A stretch of DNA of 64,000 bases from Arthrobacter wenxiniae (GCF_013376105.1 NZ_JAAMFM010000016.1:25544-89543); one strand, 5' to 3'. Shown: positions 48,993 to 58,297, numbered from the stretch's first letter. Notes: a model not told the origin generated them from the sequence alone. Numbers and translations are program-made.

Positions 48993-50114
48993 ATGAAGAT
49001 CCTGGTCATTGCCACCTGGTACCCGCATGAGGAGAACCCCGCCGAGGCGCCGTTCAACGCCGAGCATGTCGAGGCCATCCGTGGCCGGGGCCACCAGGTG
49101 CGCGTGGTCCACATCCGGCTCGGGACTGCTCTGGCCATGCCCCAGGCCGTCAACGGGGAGTGGGAAGGCGTCCCGGTGCGCCGTGTCCTGGCGGACCCCC
49201 GGCGCCCGGCAACGGTGCTCGCCTGTGAACGCGTGCTGGCAAGGGAGATGGCATGGGCCGACGTCGTCCACACCATGGCCTTCTCCTCCATCCTCCTTGC
49301 CCTCCCGGCCTGGTCGGCGCGCACGGTGGCGGGCCGCGGGCGCCCGTGGGTGCACACCGAGCACTGGAACGGCGTGGTCAATCCCGCCAGCGTCTCTCCC
49401 CTGTGGGACAGGCTGTCCGGGGTGCGCCGCGTGCTGCGGTCCCCCCACGTGGTGACGGGCGTGACGGGCCAGCTCGCCGCGGAGATGCAGCGCTTTGCCC
49501 GGCCGCATGCAGCCAGGGTGGTCCCGTGTGTCGTGAAGGACCGCGGCCCCGTTGTGCCGTCGGTCTTCGGCTCCCCGCTCCGGCTGGTCGCCGTGGGTGG
49601 GCTCATCGCCCGGAAGCGCCCCCTGGCCGCCATTGAAACTGTCGCCTGGCTGCGCGACCACGGCACGGACGCGCACCTGACCTGGGTGGGGGACGGCCCC
49701 CAGCGGCCAGAGTGCCAGGCCCTCATATCCAAGCTGGGACTGGCCGGGCACGTCGCACTGGCTGGTTCGGTGCGGCCGGCCGAAGTGGCCGGGCACCTCT
49801 CCGCCGCCGACTTGTTCTTCCTCCCCACAGCCCAGGAGAACTTCTTCACCTCGGCGGCCGAGGCCCTCGCCGCCGGACGGCCCGTGGTGGCGACGCGGGT
49901 GGGCGGCTTCAGCGACTATGCGGACGACTCCAACAGCAGGCTCGTCGATGACGTCACGCCGGAAGTTCTTGGCAGGGCCGTCCTAGGTGCCGTGGAGGCC
50001 TTCCGGAACGTGCCCGCAGAGGACATTGCCGCGCCCATCAGGGCGAGGTTTTCCCCGGATGCCGTGGGCGCACTCTTCGACGAGGCCTATATGGCCGCGA
50101 TCGCCCGGGCCTAG
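48993..50114 (+). CDS. Family-4 glycosyltransferase
   Basis: The 373-residue GT-B protein begins MKILVIATWYPHEENPAEAPFNAEHV and contains HTEHWNGVVNP in the first domain (the former in part). In the second it has the donor-binding LVAVGGLIARKRP, WVGDGPQRPE and PTAQENFFTSAAEALAAGRPVV, with the EX7E glutamates in the last. The sequence starts at the ATG at 48993; an open frame runs far upstream but it has no coding character there. It lies 62 nt behind the GT2 gene. Confidence 0.88.
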   Translation: MKILVIATWYPHEENPAEAPFNAEHVEAIRGRGHQVRVVHIRLGTALAMPQAVNGEWEGVPVRRVLADPRRPATVLACERVLAREMAWADVVHTMAFSSILLALPAWSARTVAGRGRPWVHTEHWNGVVNPASVSPLWDRLSGVRRVLRSPHVVTGVTGQLAAEMQRFARPHAARVVPCVVKDRGPVVPSVFGSPLRLVAVGGLIARKRPLAAIETVAWLRDHGTDAHLTWVGDGPQRPECQALISKLGLAGHVALAGSVRPAEVAGHLSAADLFFLPTAQENFFTSAAEALAAGRPVVATRVGGFSDYADDSNSRLVDDVTPEVLGRAVLGAVEAFRNVPAEDIAAPIRARFSPDAVGALFDEAYMAAIARA

Positions 50115-50141
50115 CGCCCACGAATGCCGAGGAGGCAGCAC

Positions 50142-51137
50142 ATGACACGTGAACCGAAGGTCCTGCAGTTCAACGACTGCGCCTTTGTGGCCCGCTCCAT
50201 GGTCAGCGCCGCGGCCCGCGCCGGACTCCGCTGGGACTACCTCCCCCCGGAACAGGTCCGTCCGATGACAGCAGCGCCACGGAACCCGCTGCTGGCCAAG
50301 GCCCGCTTTGTGCCCTACCTGCTTCGCCGGAGGGCGGCGCTGCAGGCGGCGGACGTGGTCCACGTCCACTACGGCACCAGCGTCAGGCTGATCCGGGAAA
50401 GGGGAATGCCCGACCGGCCCTATGTCCTGACCTTGCACGGGACGGACATCCGCAGGCAGTGGAAAGACCCGGCTTTCCACGATGAAATCCAGCGGGCCAT
50501 CGACGGCGCATCCCATGTGTTTTATGCAAATGCCGACAACAAAGACGATGCCACCTCGGCGCGCTCCGACGCTGAATTCTTCCCCTCCGTGGTGGACTTG
50601 GCAAGGCTGCCGACATGGATCCCTGCGCATAAGCCCCAGATCATGTTTATTTCCCGGTGGGACGATGACAAGGGCATGGAGCGCCAACTGAAACTGGCTG
50701 GCGCACTGGCCACGGTCATTGGGGACAAGGCGGAGTTGATAGGCCTCGACTGGGGGCCGGGGGCAGCGGAGGCACGTGCCCGTGGCGTCCGACTTCTGGA
50801 AAAGATGCCGCAGCACCGCTACTACGAACAACTGGCACGCTCGGCCGTCGGCATCGGGCAAGCTTCAGAGTACTTTTCCACCAGCGAGTTTGAAGCCCTG
50901 TGCATTGGCCTGCCGTTGGCGGCCCTGGGCAGCCGGTTGCCCAGACCAGACGACGGAACCGTGCCGCCCGTCATGGAAGGCTCCGTGGCCGACGTGGTCG
51001 ACCAAGTCCTGGCAGCCTTGGCCGACCCTGCGGATGCATCGGGGCGGCTGGGCGGGGCCGAATGGGCGGTGCCCCGTTACGACGCCGCCGCCTACATTCC
51101 GGGATTGGAAGCGCTGTACCGAAAGATTGCCCGCTAG
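50142..51137 (+). CDS. Glycosyltransferase-like protein, GT-B type
   Basis: The 331-residue protein begins PKVLQFNDCAFVARSMV. The first domain has VHVHYGTSVRL and YVLTLHGTDIR, and the second has MFISRWDDDKGMERQ and FEALCIGLPLAAL. It is a clear paralogue of the protein at 53211-54176, sharing TLHGTDIR, the ARSDAE(F/Y) block and SRWD. The start is set by AGGAGG at 50130-50135, 6 nt before the ATG. The typical EX7E signature is reduced, so the donor is uncertain. Confidence 0.85.
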   Translation: MTREPKVLQFNDCAFVARSMVSAAARAGLRWDYLPPEQVRPMTAAPRNPLLAKARFVPYLLRRRAALQAADVVHVHYGTSVRLIRERGMPDRPYVLTLHGTDIRRQWKDPAFHDEIQRAIDGASHVFYANADNKDDATSARSDAEFFPSVVDLARLPTWIPAHKPQIMFISRWDDDKGMERQLKLAGALATVIGDKAELIGLDWGPGAAEARARGVRLLEKMPQHRYYEQLARSAVGIGQASEYFSTSEFEALCIGLPLAALGSRLPRPDDGTVPPVMEGSVADVVDQVLAALADPADASGRLGGAEWAVPRYDAAAYIPGLEALYRKIAR

Positions 51138-51213
51138 CCTGCGGCCATCTCGGAGGTAAGGAAGGGAGATTCTGTCCAAGCCGTCCGAATTGCTGCGGGC
51201 GAGTGGTTGTTGC

Positions 51214-53055
51214 TTATTCGCTCGCGGGCATGGCTGCAACGGAACGTGATGCGGTTCCAGGCAGCGTGTACAGGCCTGCAAGAGCAGCCTGCTGGGCAAA
51301 CTCCTGGTTGGTGTGGACAACCTCGTCGAAGGTTCCCTGAGTGATGATGCTGCCATCCTTCATGTAACAGACCTGGTCGTTGTCGCGGATGGTGGAAAGC
51401 CTGTGGGCCACTGAGATAACGGTCATGTCACCGTGGAGCTCCGCGATGGCTTTTGCCACCGCAGCTTCGGTGGCCGTGTCCAACGCGCTTGTCGCTTCGT
51501 CCAATACGAGGACCAGCGGATCCATGTACAGGGCACGGGCAATGCCTAGCCGCTGGCGCTGTCCACCTGAAAGCGCACCGCCGCGTTCACCCACGCGACC
51601 GTGTATTCCATCGGGGCGGGACTCGATGGTTTCCAGCAGCTGGGCACGGGCGAGTGCGGTCCGGACCCGCTCCTCGTCAACATCGCCGCCCCACGAGAGT
51701 GCGACATTCTGTGCAACAGAACCGTCAAAGATGGCGACCTCCTGCGGGACATAGCCCACACGCTTTCGCCAATCGGCGAGCACGTCCTCAAGCGGAATGC
51801 CGTCTAGCGTCATTGTGCCGTTCGAGGGAACCAGCAGCCCCAGAAAGATGTCTATCAGCGTTGATTTGCCGGCTCCGGACTGGCCAACGACGCCCACGGA
51901 GGAACCCATGGGGAGCGACAAGTTGATTTGGGTGACCGCAGGGCCGTTCGCGCCGGGATAGGTGAATTCAACGTTGCGCAGCTCCAAGACCTTGGGTTCA
52001 CCGTGGATGGGTGTCTTTCCCAGCTTTTCAGCATTCTTGCGGAACTCCGCAGCCTCCCGAATGTCCGCCATAACGAGTTCCGTGTAGGGCAGTGTCGACT
52101 GCACCAGCGTCACTTGGGACTGGATGGTCGTGAGTGCGGGGACCATCTTAAATCCGGCGAGTGCAAAGATTGCGACGGAGGACATGGCAGCGCCGATGCC
52201 GCCCGCGAAGTAGCCGACGGTGCCGATAATCAGGAACCCACCAATCAATGCCATGTCAATGACGAATTTCGGGACGGAACCGAGAAAGCGGATGTTTGAG
52301 CGCGACCTGGCGGCTCTTTCCCTGCTCACGTACACCACGTCTCCGACTTCGTTGGCTTTGTCCCGGAGCGTGATTTCCTTCAGAGCGGCTAGCATTTCCG
52401 AGACGAGCGTGGACATGCGCATCGCAGAGTCACGATTGACACGGCCCGCCTCATACGACTTCTTGGACAGGTAAAGGTAGAGGAAGGCGGCAATGAGGCC
52501 AAGGTAAATCACAGTTATCAATGCCGTCTGCCACGAGGCTGCCACCAAGATGAGGAGCACTGAGGCGAAAGTCAGCGCCTGCGACGGGAGGATCACTGCG
52601 GGAAACAGTACTCCGGCAATGGTGTTCGCGATGCCGACGTCCATCATGCGGACAAGTTCCGTGGTCGACCTGTTTTGTCGTGAAGTCCAGGGCGCACGAA
52701 TGTAACTTTGGAAAAGTACGGTGCCGATTTCGAGTTCGTAGTCGGCAAACCGGCGGGTGGACACCCATTGAAGCCAGATGTTAAGCAAGGACTTCAGGAT
52801 CATCACCGCAGCCGCACATACGAGAATAATTAGCCCCAAGTTATCTGAGATGGTGCCAATGACTGGCAGCCGCATCGAAGCTCCAGTGCTCTGCGACTGC
52901 ATTATTTGGTTGAGAACGAGTGCAAAAATGCCCAGCGCGCCAGAGTCGACCAAGACCAGGACCGACGAGAGCGCCGCGAAGAGCACCAGAAAACGCCTCG
53001 CATTGGGCGGGAGGAGCGGTAGTAACTGGCCAAGGGTGCGGCGCAGATTTTTCAA
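51214..53055 (-). CDS. ABC exporter (fused permease-ATPase), PglK/MsbA-like
   Basis: The 613-residue half-transporter has six membrane helices (~20-310) and an ATPase domain with Walker A VGQSGAGKST (~386-395), Q-loop YVPQEVAIFDG and signature ALSGGQRQRLG. Walker B is LVLVLDEATSALD and the H-loop is SVAHR. Such exporters flip lipids, lipid-linked oligosaccharides (PglK) or peptides. Its place between two glycosyltransferase genes on the opposite strand suggests flipping of a lipid-linked glycan. The gene is visibly less GC-rich than its surroundings. Confidence 0.9.
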   Translation of the reverse strand: MKNLRRTLGQLLPLLPPNARRFLVLFAALSSVLVLVDSGALGIFALVLNQIMQSQSTGASMRLPVIGTISDNLGLIILVCAAAVMILKSLLNIWLQWVSTRRFADYELEIGTVLFQSYIRAPWTSRQNRSTTELVRMMDVGIANTIAGVLFPAVILPSQALTFASVLLILVAASWQTALITVIYLGLIAAFLYLYLSKKSYEAGRVNRDSAMRMSTLVSEMLAALKEITLRDKANEVGDVVYVSRERAARSRSNIRFLGSVPKFVIDMALIGGFLIIGTVGYFAGGIGAAMSSVAIFALAGFKMVPALTTIQSQVTLVQSTLPYTELVMADIREAAEFRKNAEKLGKTPIHGEPKVLELRNVEFTYPGANGPAVTQINLSLPMGSSVGVVGQSGAGKSTLIDIFLGLLVPSNGTMTLDGIPLEDVLADWRKRVGYVPQEVAIFDGSVAQNVALSWGGDVDEERVRTALARAQLLETIESRPDGIHGRVGERGGALSGGQRQRLGIARALYMDPLVLVLDEATSALDTATEAAVAKAIAELHGDMTVISVAHRLSTIRDNDQVCYMKDGSIITQGTFDEVVHTNQEFAQQAALAGLYTLPGTASRSVAAMPASE

Positions 53056-53210
53056 GGTTTACTCCAGAACTGCAGTGGAAGAATCCTTCCTATAGTACGG
53101 GGATTGCCAGCCCTACGCGGTGCGGCTCGGAAGAAGCGGGCAAGCCCCGCGCTTTGCCGCGGTTGTCTCGTAGGCCAACAGGAGCCTCCCCGGATGCGAC
53201 AATGGTGACC

Positions 53211-54176
53211 ATGAGCGAGGCATACCGGGTTACTCAACTCTTCGACTGCGCCGATGTTGGAAAGACGTTGGTGCAGGAGGGGCAACGGCAGGGAAAGCCG
53301 TGGAAGATCATCCAAGGACCGTGGACGCGCGGCGGCACCAAGACCGCTTATTACCGCTTTCTCCTGGAGCAGGCTGCAGCGTACCCTCGCACACAACTGT
53401 GGCACGTCAACATGGGGGGCCGGGCCAAGTGGGCGCGCGGCAGGTTCGCACGGCCCTATGCATTGACCCTTCATGGAACAGACATCCGGGAAAACTACTG
53501 GCAGGAACAACACCATTCGGCCATCAAGGCTGATATCGATGGCGCCGGGCATGTCTGGTACACCACTCCGGATTTGAAGGACAAGGCGGAACAGGCGCGT
53601 AGCGACGCAGAGTACCTGCCGGTGCCCATAGATCTGTCCACCTTGCCGGCATGGGCCCCTGCTGCGAAGCCGCGGGTCTTTTTCCCTTCACGCTGGGACT
53701 CGTCCAAGGGCGGCGACGCGTCGGTTCAGACTGCGGGGGAGGTCGTTTCGGCCCTAGCTGGAATGGACGTTGACATTGTTGGCCTTGACTGGGGGGACCG
53801 CGCCAGCGAGGTTGCCGCCCTGGGCGTGACGCTGCTTCCGAAGATGCCCAAGGCTGAATTCCTTAACGAGATGGCCCGCGCCCATGTGGCCGTGGGGCAA
53901 ATTGCGGGAATTCTTGCGGCCAGTGAACTGGAGGCCATGGGCATGGGTGTGCCGACGGTTTTTGCCGACCAAGACCCGGGCTATCCTGCGAATGTCGGGA
54001 CGGTGTCAGTGGGACGAAAGGATGTTGCCATTGCCGTTCGGGAGTCCCTCTCAGACCCCGTGGCCCTGTCCCGGACCCTGGCCAGCGCAGATTACATCCG
54101 TGCCAATCACGGACCTGCCGTCCTGCTTCCGCGGCTTGAGGCGGGCTACGCAAAGGTGTTGGGGGCTGACTCGTGA
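53211..54176 (+). CDS. Glycosyltransferase-like protein, GT-B type
   Basis: The 321-residue protein begins SEAYRVTQLFDCADVGKTL and carries YALTLHGTDIR, QARSDAEYLPVPIDL and VFFPSRWDSSKGG. It aligns residue for residue at its start with the paralogue at 50142, which supports the ATG at 53211 rather than the ATG at 53202. GACAAT at 53198-53203 is 7 nt before this ATG and might be a -10. The C-terminal half has ASELEAMGMGVPTVFAD, a typical donor-site region. Its stop overlaps the next gene's GTG. Confidence 0.85.
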   Translation: MSEAYRVTQLFDCADVGKTLVQEGQRQGKPWKIIQGPWTRGGTKTAYYRFLLEQAAAYPRTQLWHVNMGGRAKWARGRFARPYALTLHGTDIRENYWQEQHHSAIKADIDGAGHVWYTTPDLKDKAEQARSDAEYLPVPIDLSTLPAWAPAAKPRVFFPSRWDSSKGGDASVQTAGEVVSALAGMDVDIVGLDWGDRASEVAALGVTLLPKMPKAEFLNEMARAHVAVGQIAGILAASELEAMGMGVPTVFADQDPGYPANVGTVSVGRKDVAIAVRESLSDPVALSRTLASADYIRANHGPAVLLPRLEAGYAKVLGADS

Positions 54177-55513
54177 CGCGGCCGCACCTGCTGTATATAG
54201 CATTTTCCTTCCCACCCAGCACGGCTTCCTCCGTGTACAGGTGCACGGCGGTTGCCAACGCTTTTGCGAAGGACGGCTGGGATGTAACAGTCATAACCCT
54301 TGATCCCTCCGTGTGGTCCGAAATTTCCGGCACCGATCATGGGCTTGTCGAATCGATTGACCCTCGCATTACCGTCGTGCCTGTCGACGATTGCGGCGCA
54401 GAGGAGCCTGCACGGCGTGACCTGCGGAGATTCTCGCGGCTGCGGATTGAGGCACCTTACCTGTGGAAAGAGCTATATCGGCGCAAGACCCGGAAAGGCT
54501 TCCCGGAGGATTTCCATGCCGCATGGCTGGATCCCGCGTCTAAGGCGGCGCGGCAGGTCCACGCCGACCATGCGGTGGACCTCGTCATGGCTTCGGCAAG
54601 CCCCTATGTGTCCTTTGGCGTGGCTCGGTCGCTAGCGGACGTACCCTTCGTATTGGACTACCGCGATGCCTGGGCCTTCAACACGATCAGCGGTGCGGAA
54701 GATTTCTCCCCAGAGTCCAACATGGGGCGCATGGAAGCCGACTATCTGGACCGGGCCGCCCAGATGTGGTTTGTCAATGAACAGATCCGCGGTGAGTACG
54801 CGCACAGATACCCCAAGGCAGCCGGCAAGATGCGAGTGGTGGCCAACGGCTTCGACCCCCAGCCGGGCCACGCCAGGCGCACCGTTCAGGCCACCGATCG
54901 GCCCAGCTTTGGCTACTTGGGCACCCTCCAATACGTCAACATGCCTCTGCAACCCTTCCTGGCGGGCTGGGACACGGCCTTCGGAACGGAGTCACCGACG
55001 AAGGCTGACGGAGTATTTCGGGGCAAGCTCAGCCCCTCCGGCGCTGCGCCGGCCGAGGTGCTGGCGGCCTTTGCCTCCGCGGCCGGCAACGGCCTGCGCT
55101 ACGACGGGCCGATTTCCAAGCGGGACGTCGCAGGGTTTTACGGCACCCTCGATGCCCTGATTCTGCTCCTGTCCACTGGAAAGTACGTAACCGGCGGCAA
55201 GACTGCGGAATATCTGGCCACCGGCCTGCCCATCGTTTCCGTCCACGACCTGGGCAACGCAGCCACGGACCTCCTGCGGGACTATCCCCTCTGGTTCCCG
55301 GCCAAGGACCTTTCGCCGGCAGCGATAGCCGATGCACTGAGGGAGTGTGCCGCCGCCTTGCGGGAACCTGACGAGGCACGCTGGATGGCGGCATGGGAGT
55401 ACGGTCAACAGTTTGACCGCAGCGCGATCCTAACGCCCGTCATTGCGGAATTGCGGCAGATCGCCGGGCGCTCCGAAGCCGAACTGTCCGCGGGAACGGG
55501 AGAGATGCCATGA
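54173..55513 (+). CDS. Family-4-like glycosyltransferase
   Basis: The 446-residue GT-B protein begins PHLLYIAFSFPPSTASSVYR. It has a conserved FVLDYRDAWAFN, a NGFDPQPGH sugar-binding turn, SFGYLGTLQYVNMP and a late KTAEYLATGLPIVSVHD. These match GT4-like enzymes of actinobacterial wall-glycan clusters. It overlaps both neighbouring genes by 4 nt (GTGA and ATGA), so three genes from 53211 to 56001 are coupled. Sugar specificity is unknown. Confidence 0.87.
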   Translation: MTRPHLLYIAFSFPPSTASSVYRCTAVANAFAKDGWDVTVITLDPSVWSEISGTDHGLVESIDPRITVVPVDDCGAEEPARRDLRRFSRLRIEAPYLWKELYRRKTRKGFPEDFHAAWLDPASKAARQVHADHAVDLVMASASPYVSFGVARSLADVPFVLDYRDAWAFNTISGAEDFSPESNMGRMEADYLDRAAQMWFVNEQIRGEYAHRYPKAAGKMRVVANGFDPQPGHARRTVQATDRPSFGYLGTLQYVNMPLQPFLAGWDTAFGTESPTKADGVFRGKLSPSGAAPAEVLAAFASAAGNGLRYDGPISKRDVAGFYGTLDALILLLSTGKYVTGGKTAEYLATGLPIVSVHDLGNAATDLLRDYPLWFPAKDLSPAAIADALRECAAALREPDEARWMAAWEYGQQFDRSAILTPVIAELRQIAGRSEAELSAGTGEMP

Positions 55514-56001
55514 TTGCGCCGAGGAACCTCAAGGTCAGCATCGTCGTTGGCCAGGTCAGCCACGCGCAGGCCGTCATCGACGATTTGCGCCAGCGTGCCA
55601 TGGCCGCCGCAGCTTCGCCCGCGTGGGCGGTGAGCGTCGATGTTGTCCAGGTGGGGTCCCTGACGGACGGCGACGCGCCCGGAGGCGGGGAGGGGATTGT
55701 CCGGCTTCAGGCTGAACGGCCGGCCCCTGCCGCGGCCCGCTTGGGTGCGCTGGCCGGCAAACCGGGAACCGTGGGCGTGGCGGGACGGCTGGTCCGGGAC
55801 AACCTTGAATCCCGCAGGGTGGCGTCCACTCTCGCCCGGCACAAGGACGTCGTGGCAGCCCTCCGGGGCTCCGCCGTCGTGGTAGCGGCCGATCCCAGTG
55901 CGGACCGCGCGGTGTGGCAGCTGCGCCGAGCCACGGGCGCCCACCTGGTGCATGGGCCAGCCGCCATGGTGCATGCAATCAAGGCCCTTGCCAACGGCTG
56001 A
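55510..56001 (+). CDS. Unknown 163-residue protein in the glycan operon
   Basis: I do not recognise this protein. It begins NLKVSIVVGQVSHAQAVIDD and has VSVDVVQVG, a Gly/Ala-rich middle and a repeated alpha/beta pattern. It ends VVVAADPSADRAVWQL and GAHLVHGPAAMVHAIKAL. The layout resembles a half Rossmann or truncated glycosyltransferase domain but lacks DXD or EX7E. Translational coupling to the upstream GT (ATGA) suggests an accessory role. No signal peptide or membrane helix is visible. Confidence 0.7.
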   Translation: MIAPRNLKVSIVVGQVSHAQAVIDDLRQRAMAAAASPAWAVSVDVVQVGSLTDGDAPGGGEGIVRLQAERPAPAAARLGALAGKPGTVGVAGRLVRDNLESRRVASTLARHKDVVAALRGSAVVVAADPSADRAVWQLRRATGAHLVHGPAAMVHAIKALANG

Positions 56002-56050
56002 GGCCGCACCCTGATTCAGTCGGCACAGGCCCTTATGGGATACTTGTGCG

Positions 56051-56716
56051 GTGAGTCGAACTTGGATAGTCATCCCCATGTATAACGAAGCGTCGGTGGT
56101 CGGCGCTGTCATCACGGGGCTGCGAAAGGTGTTCCCGTACGTCGTCTGCGTCGACGACGGCAGCACCGACGGCTCGCAGGATGCGGCACGGGCAGCCGGT
56201 GCAGTGGTGGTCCAGCACCCCATCAACCTCGGGCAGGGCGCCTCCCTGCAGACGGGCATCGAGTACGCGCTCAACGATCCCGACTTGGACTGCATTGTCA
56301 CCTTCGACGCCGACGGGCAGCACCGGGTTGAGGATGCGCAGGCGATGGCGGGCCGCATCACGTCAGGTGAAGCGGAGATTGTCTTGGGATCCCGCTTCCT
56401 GGACAAGCGCACCAAGATTTCCCCCGCCAAGCGCCTGGTGCTTCGCACCGCTGCCATCCAGTCCCGCATGGCAACCGGCATGGCGCTGACGGACGCCCAC
56501 AACGGGCTCCGCGCTCTCAGCCCGAAGGTGGCCAAGGGCATCCACCTCACACAAAACCGCATGGCCCACGCCTCGGAGTTGGTCCACCAGGTTGCCGAAA
56601 TGAAGCCAAAATGGGTCGAGCAGCCGGTGGAAATCATTTACACCGATTATTCCAAGGCCAAGGGCCAATCCCTGCTGAATTCGGTCAACATCCTCGCCGA
56701 CCTCTTGTTTAGGTGA
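56051..56716 (+). CDS. Family-2 glycosyltransferase, DPM1-like
   Basis: The 221-residue protein is a minimal GT-A enzyme: TWIVIPMYNEASVV, VDDGSTDGSQDAAR, INLGQGASLQTGI, TFDADGQHRVEDA (DXD) and LGSRFLDKR. Small enzymes like this often transfer a sugar to polyprenyl phosphate, which then serves GT-C transferases outside the cytoplasm. The next gene is DUF2304, its common partner. GATACT at 56039-56044 sits 6 nt before the GTG, compatible with a leaderless start. Confidence 0.9.
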   Translation: MSRTWIVIPMYNEASVVGAVITGLRKVFPYVVCVDDGSTDGSQDAARAAGAVVVQHPINLGQGASLQTGIEYALNDPDLDCIVTFDADGQHRVEDAQAMAGRITSGEAEIVLGSRFLDKRTKISPAKRLVLRTAAIQSRMATGMALTDAHNGLRALSPKVAKGIHLTQNRMAHASELVHQVAEMKPKWVEQPVEIIYTDYSKAKGQSLLNSVNILADLLFR

Positions 56717-56720
56717 CATT

Positions 56721-57137
56721 GTGCAAATAGTGGTTCAAATTGTTCTTGTCCTCGCCGTCGTCATCGTTTCGCTGGCGCTTATGCGGGGCGGATCGAATGC
56801 GCGGCATCTGGCCATCCGTCGCATTATGCTGGTGCTCTTTGCCTGTGTGGCGGGACTGTCGATCTTCTTCCCGGGGATGTTGACCCACATCGCCCGGTTC
56901 TTCGGCATCGGACGAGGCACCGATCTGGTGCTTTATGGCCTGATTGTCAGCTTCCTCGTTTTCATGGCCACCACCTACCAGCGGTTCCGGCACATGGAAA
57001 CCACCTTGACCAAGCTGTCGCGCAGGGTGGCCCTGGATGAAGTCAACCGCAGCCAATCGCCGGCTGCCGCGGCGCGCGAGATTGCGCGTGGGGCTGCGCC
57101 GTCGGAACCTGGAACGAACGGGTCCGCCGCCGGATGA
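56721..57137 (+). CDS. DUF2304 membrane protein
   Basis: The 138-residue protein has three hydrophobic segments (about 2-20, 35-55 and 68-85), a short basic segment, and an Ala-rich tail. DUF2304 genes lie next to DPM-like GT2 genes in many bacterial glycan clusters and may act as their membrane partners. The gene starts 4 nt after the GT2 stop, and its stop overlaps the acyltransferase ATG (ATGA). No catalytic residues are evident. Confidence 0.85.
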   Translation: MQIVVQIVLVLAVVIVSLALMRGGSNARHLAIRRIMLVLFACVAGLSIFFPGMLTHIARFFGIGRGTDLVLYGLIVSFLVFMATTYQRFRHMETTLTKLSRRVALDEVNRSQSPAAAAREIARGAAPSEPGTNGSAAG

Positions 57138-58240
57138 GCCGTGCCCCCGCAGGAAAATTGACGGTGAAGGTCCAAGGCGCGGAACGCGCCGGGACGCCAC
57201 GCAAGCACGGTCTGGACATATTGCGGATCCTGAGCATTTGCGGGGTGGTGGCCATTCACGTCTTCGGGCTGCGCGTGGGGGCGGACCCCAAGGCTGGCCG
57301 CGGCTGGTGGGCCGCCGTTGCCATCGACATTGGCTTTATCTGGGTCGTTCCGGTTTTTGTCATGATCTCCGGCGCCCTCCTGCTCGGCTCCCGGCAGGTG
57401 CTTGAGGCCCCCGCCGCTTTTTACCGCAAGCGTGCCATGCGGTTGGTGCCTGCCCTGATTTTCTGGAACGCCGTCTATCTGGTGGGGGTGCGGATATGGA
57501 TGAGGCACGAACACCTGACCACGGCACGCGTGCTCCAACTTCTCTATGACAGTTCAGTGTTCACCCAGCTGTACTTTCTGTGGCTGATTCTGGGCTTGTA
57601 TGCCATCGCACCCCTGCTGGCCGCGTTCATCACGGCAAGGGAGGATCGACGTGCAATGGCCACCGCAGTCAGTCTGTTGGCCGTCACCGTGCTGGCGTAC
57701 ATGATGCCCGGGATCCTTGGACATTTCGGCATCTCCCGCCCCATCCCCATGAACGTCTTCACGTATTGGCTGCCGTACGTGGGCTACTTCGCCGCGGGGT
57801 ATGCACTGCGCCGGGTCCGGCTCAAGGGGCTGCCGCTCGCCGCCGCAGCGGTGCTGACGGCGGCGCTGATGGCCTTTACCGTCTGGCACTTCGGGCACCG
57901 GGGTCTGCTGCCCCTCGCGGACCAGCTGGTTTCCATTTCCTACCTGGGGGCCGGGGTGGCGCTGACGGCGATCGGCGTGTTCGTCGTCGGGCTTTCAGTG
58001 TCCGAGTTCATCACGGTGCCCCGCCGGGTGGGGTCCCTGCTCACGGCCCTCTCCAACGCCTCCTTCGGCGTCTTTCTGGTGCACCTGGTGATCTTCGAGG
58101 CGATCCGGCTCAATGTGCCTGCCGTGTTGGGGGCGAGGTCGTTCACCGCGATTGCGGCGGCGTATGCTGTGACCCTGGCTGCCAGCTTTGCGATATCGTG
58201 GCTGGCCTCGAAGGTGCCGCTCCTGCGCAGGGTGTTTTAA
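57134..58240 (+). CDS. Acyltransferase-3 family membrane protein
   Basis: The 368-residue protein has about ten membrane helices. The AT3 family traits are an early His in VVAIHVFGLR (helix 1), the RKRAMRLVPALIFWNAVYL segment, and SNASFGVFLVHLVIFEAI near the C-terminus. AT3 enzymes O-acylate (usually O-acetylate) extracellular glycans. It ends the coupled GT2-DUF2304-AT3 trio, so a decorated sugar of the surface polymer is the likely acceptor. The acyl donor is not evident. Confidence 0.88.
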   Translation: MSRAPAGKLTVKVQGAERAGTPRKHGLDILRILSICGVVAIHVFGLRVGADPKAGRGWWAAVAIDIGFIWVVPVFVMISGALLLGSRQVLEAPAAFYRKRAMRLVPALIFWNAVYLVGVRIWMRHEHLTTARVLQLLYDSSVFTQLYFLWLILGLYAIAPLLAAFITAREDRRAMATAVSLLAVTVLAYMMPGILGHFGISRPIPMNVFTYWLPYVGYFAAGYALRRVRLKGLPLAAAAVLTAALMAFTVWHFGHRGLLPLADQLVSISYLGAGVALTAIGVFVVGLSVSEFITVPRRVGSLLTALSNASFGVFLVHLVIFEAIRLNVPAVLGARSFTAIAAAYAVTLAASFAISWLASKVPLLRRVF

Positions 58241-58297
58241 GGCCCGCTGTTGCCTGGCGGGTCGGTGCGGGGCCGGCGATCGGGAATAATGGAGGAT

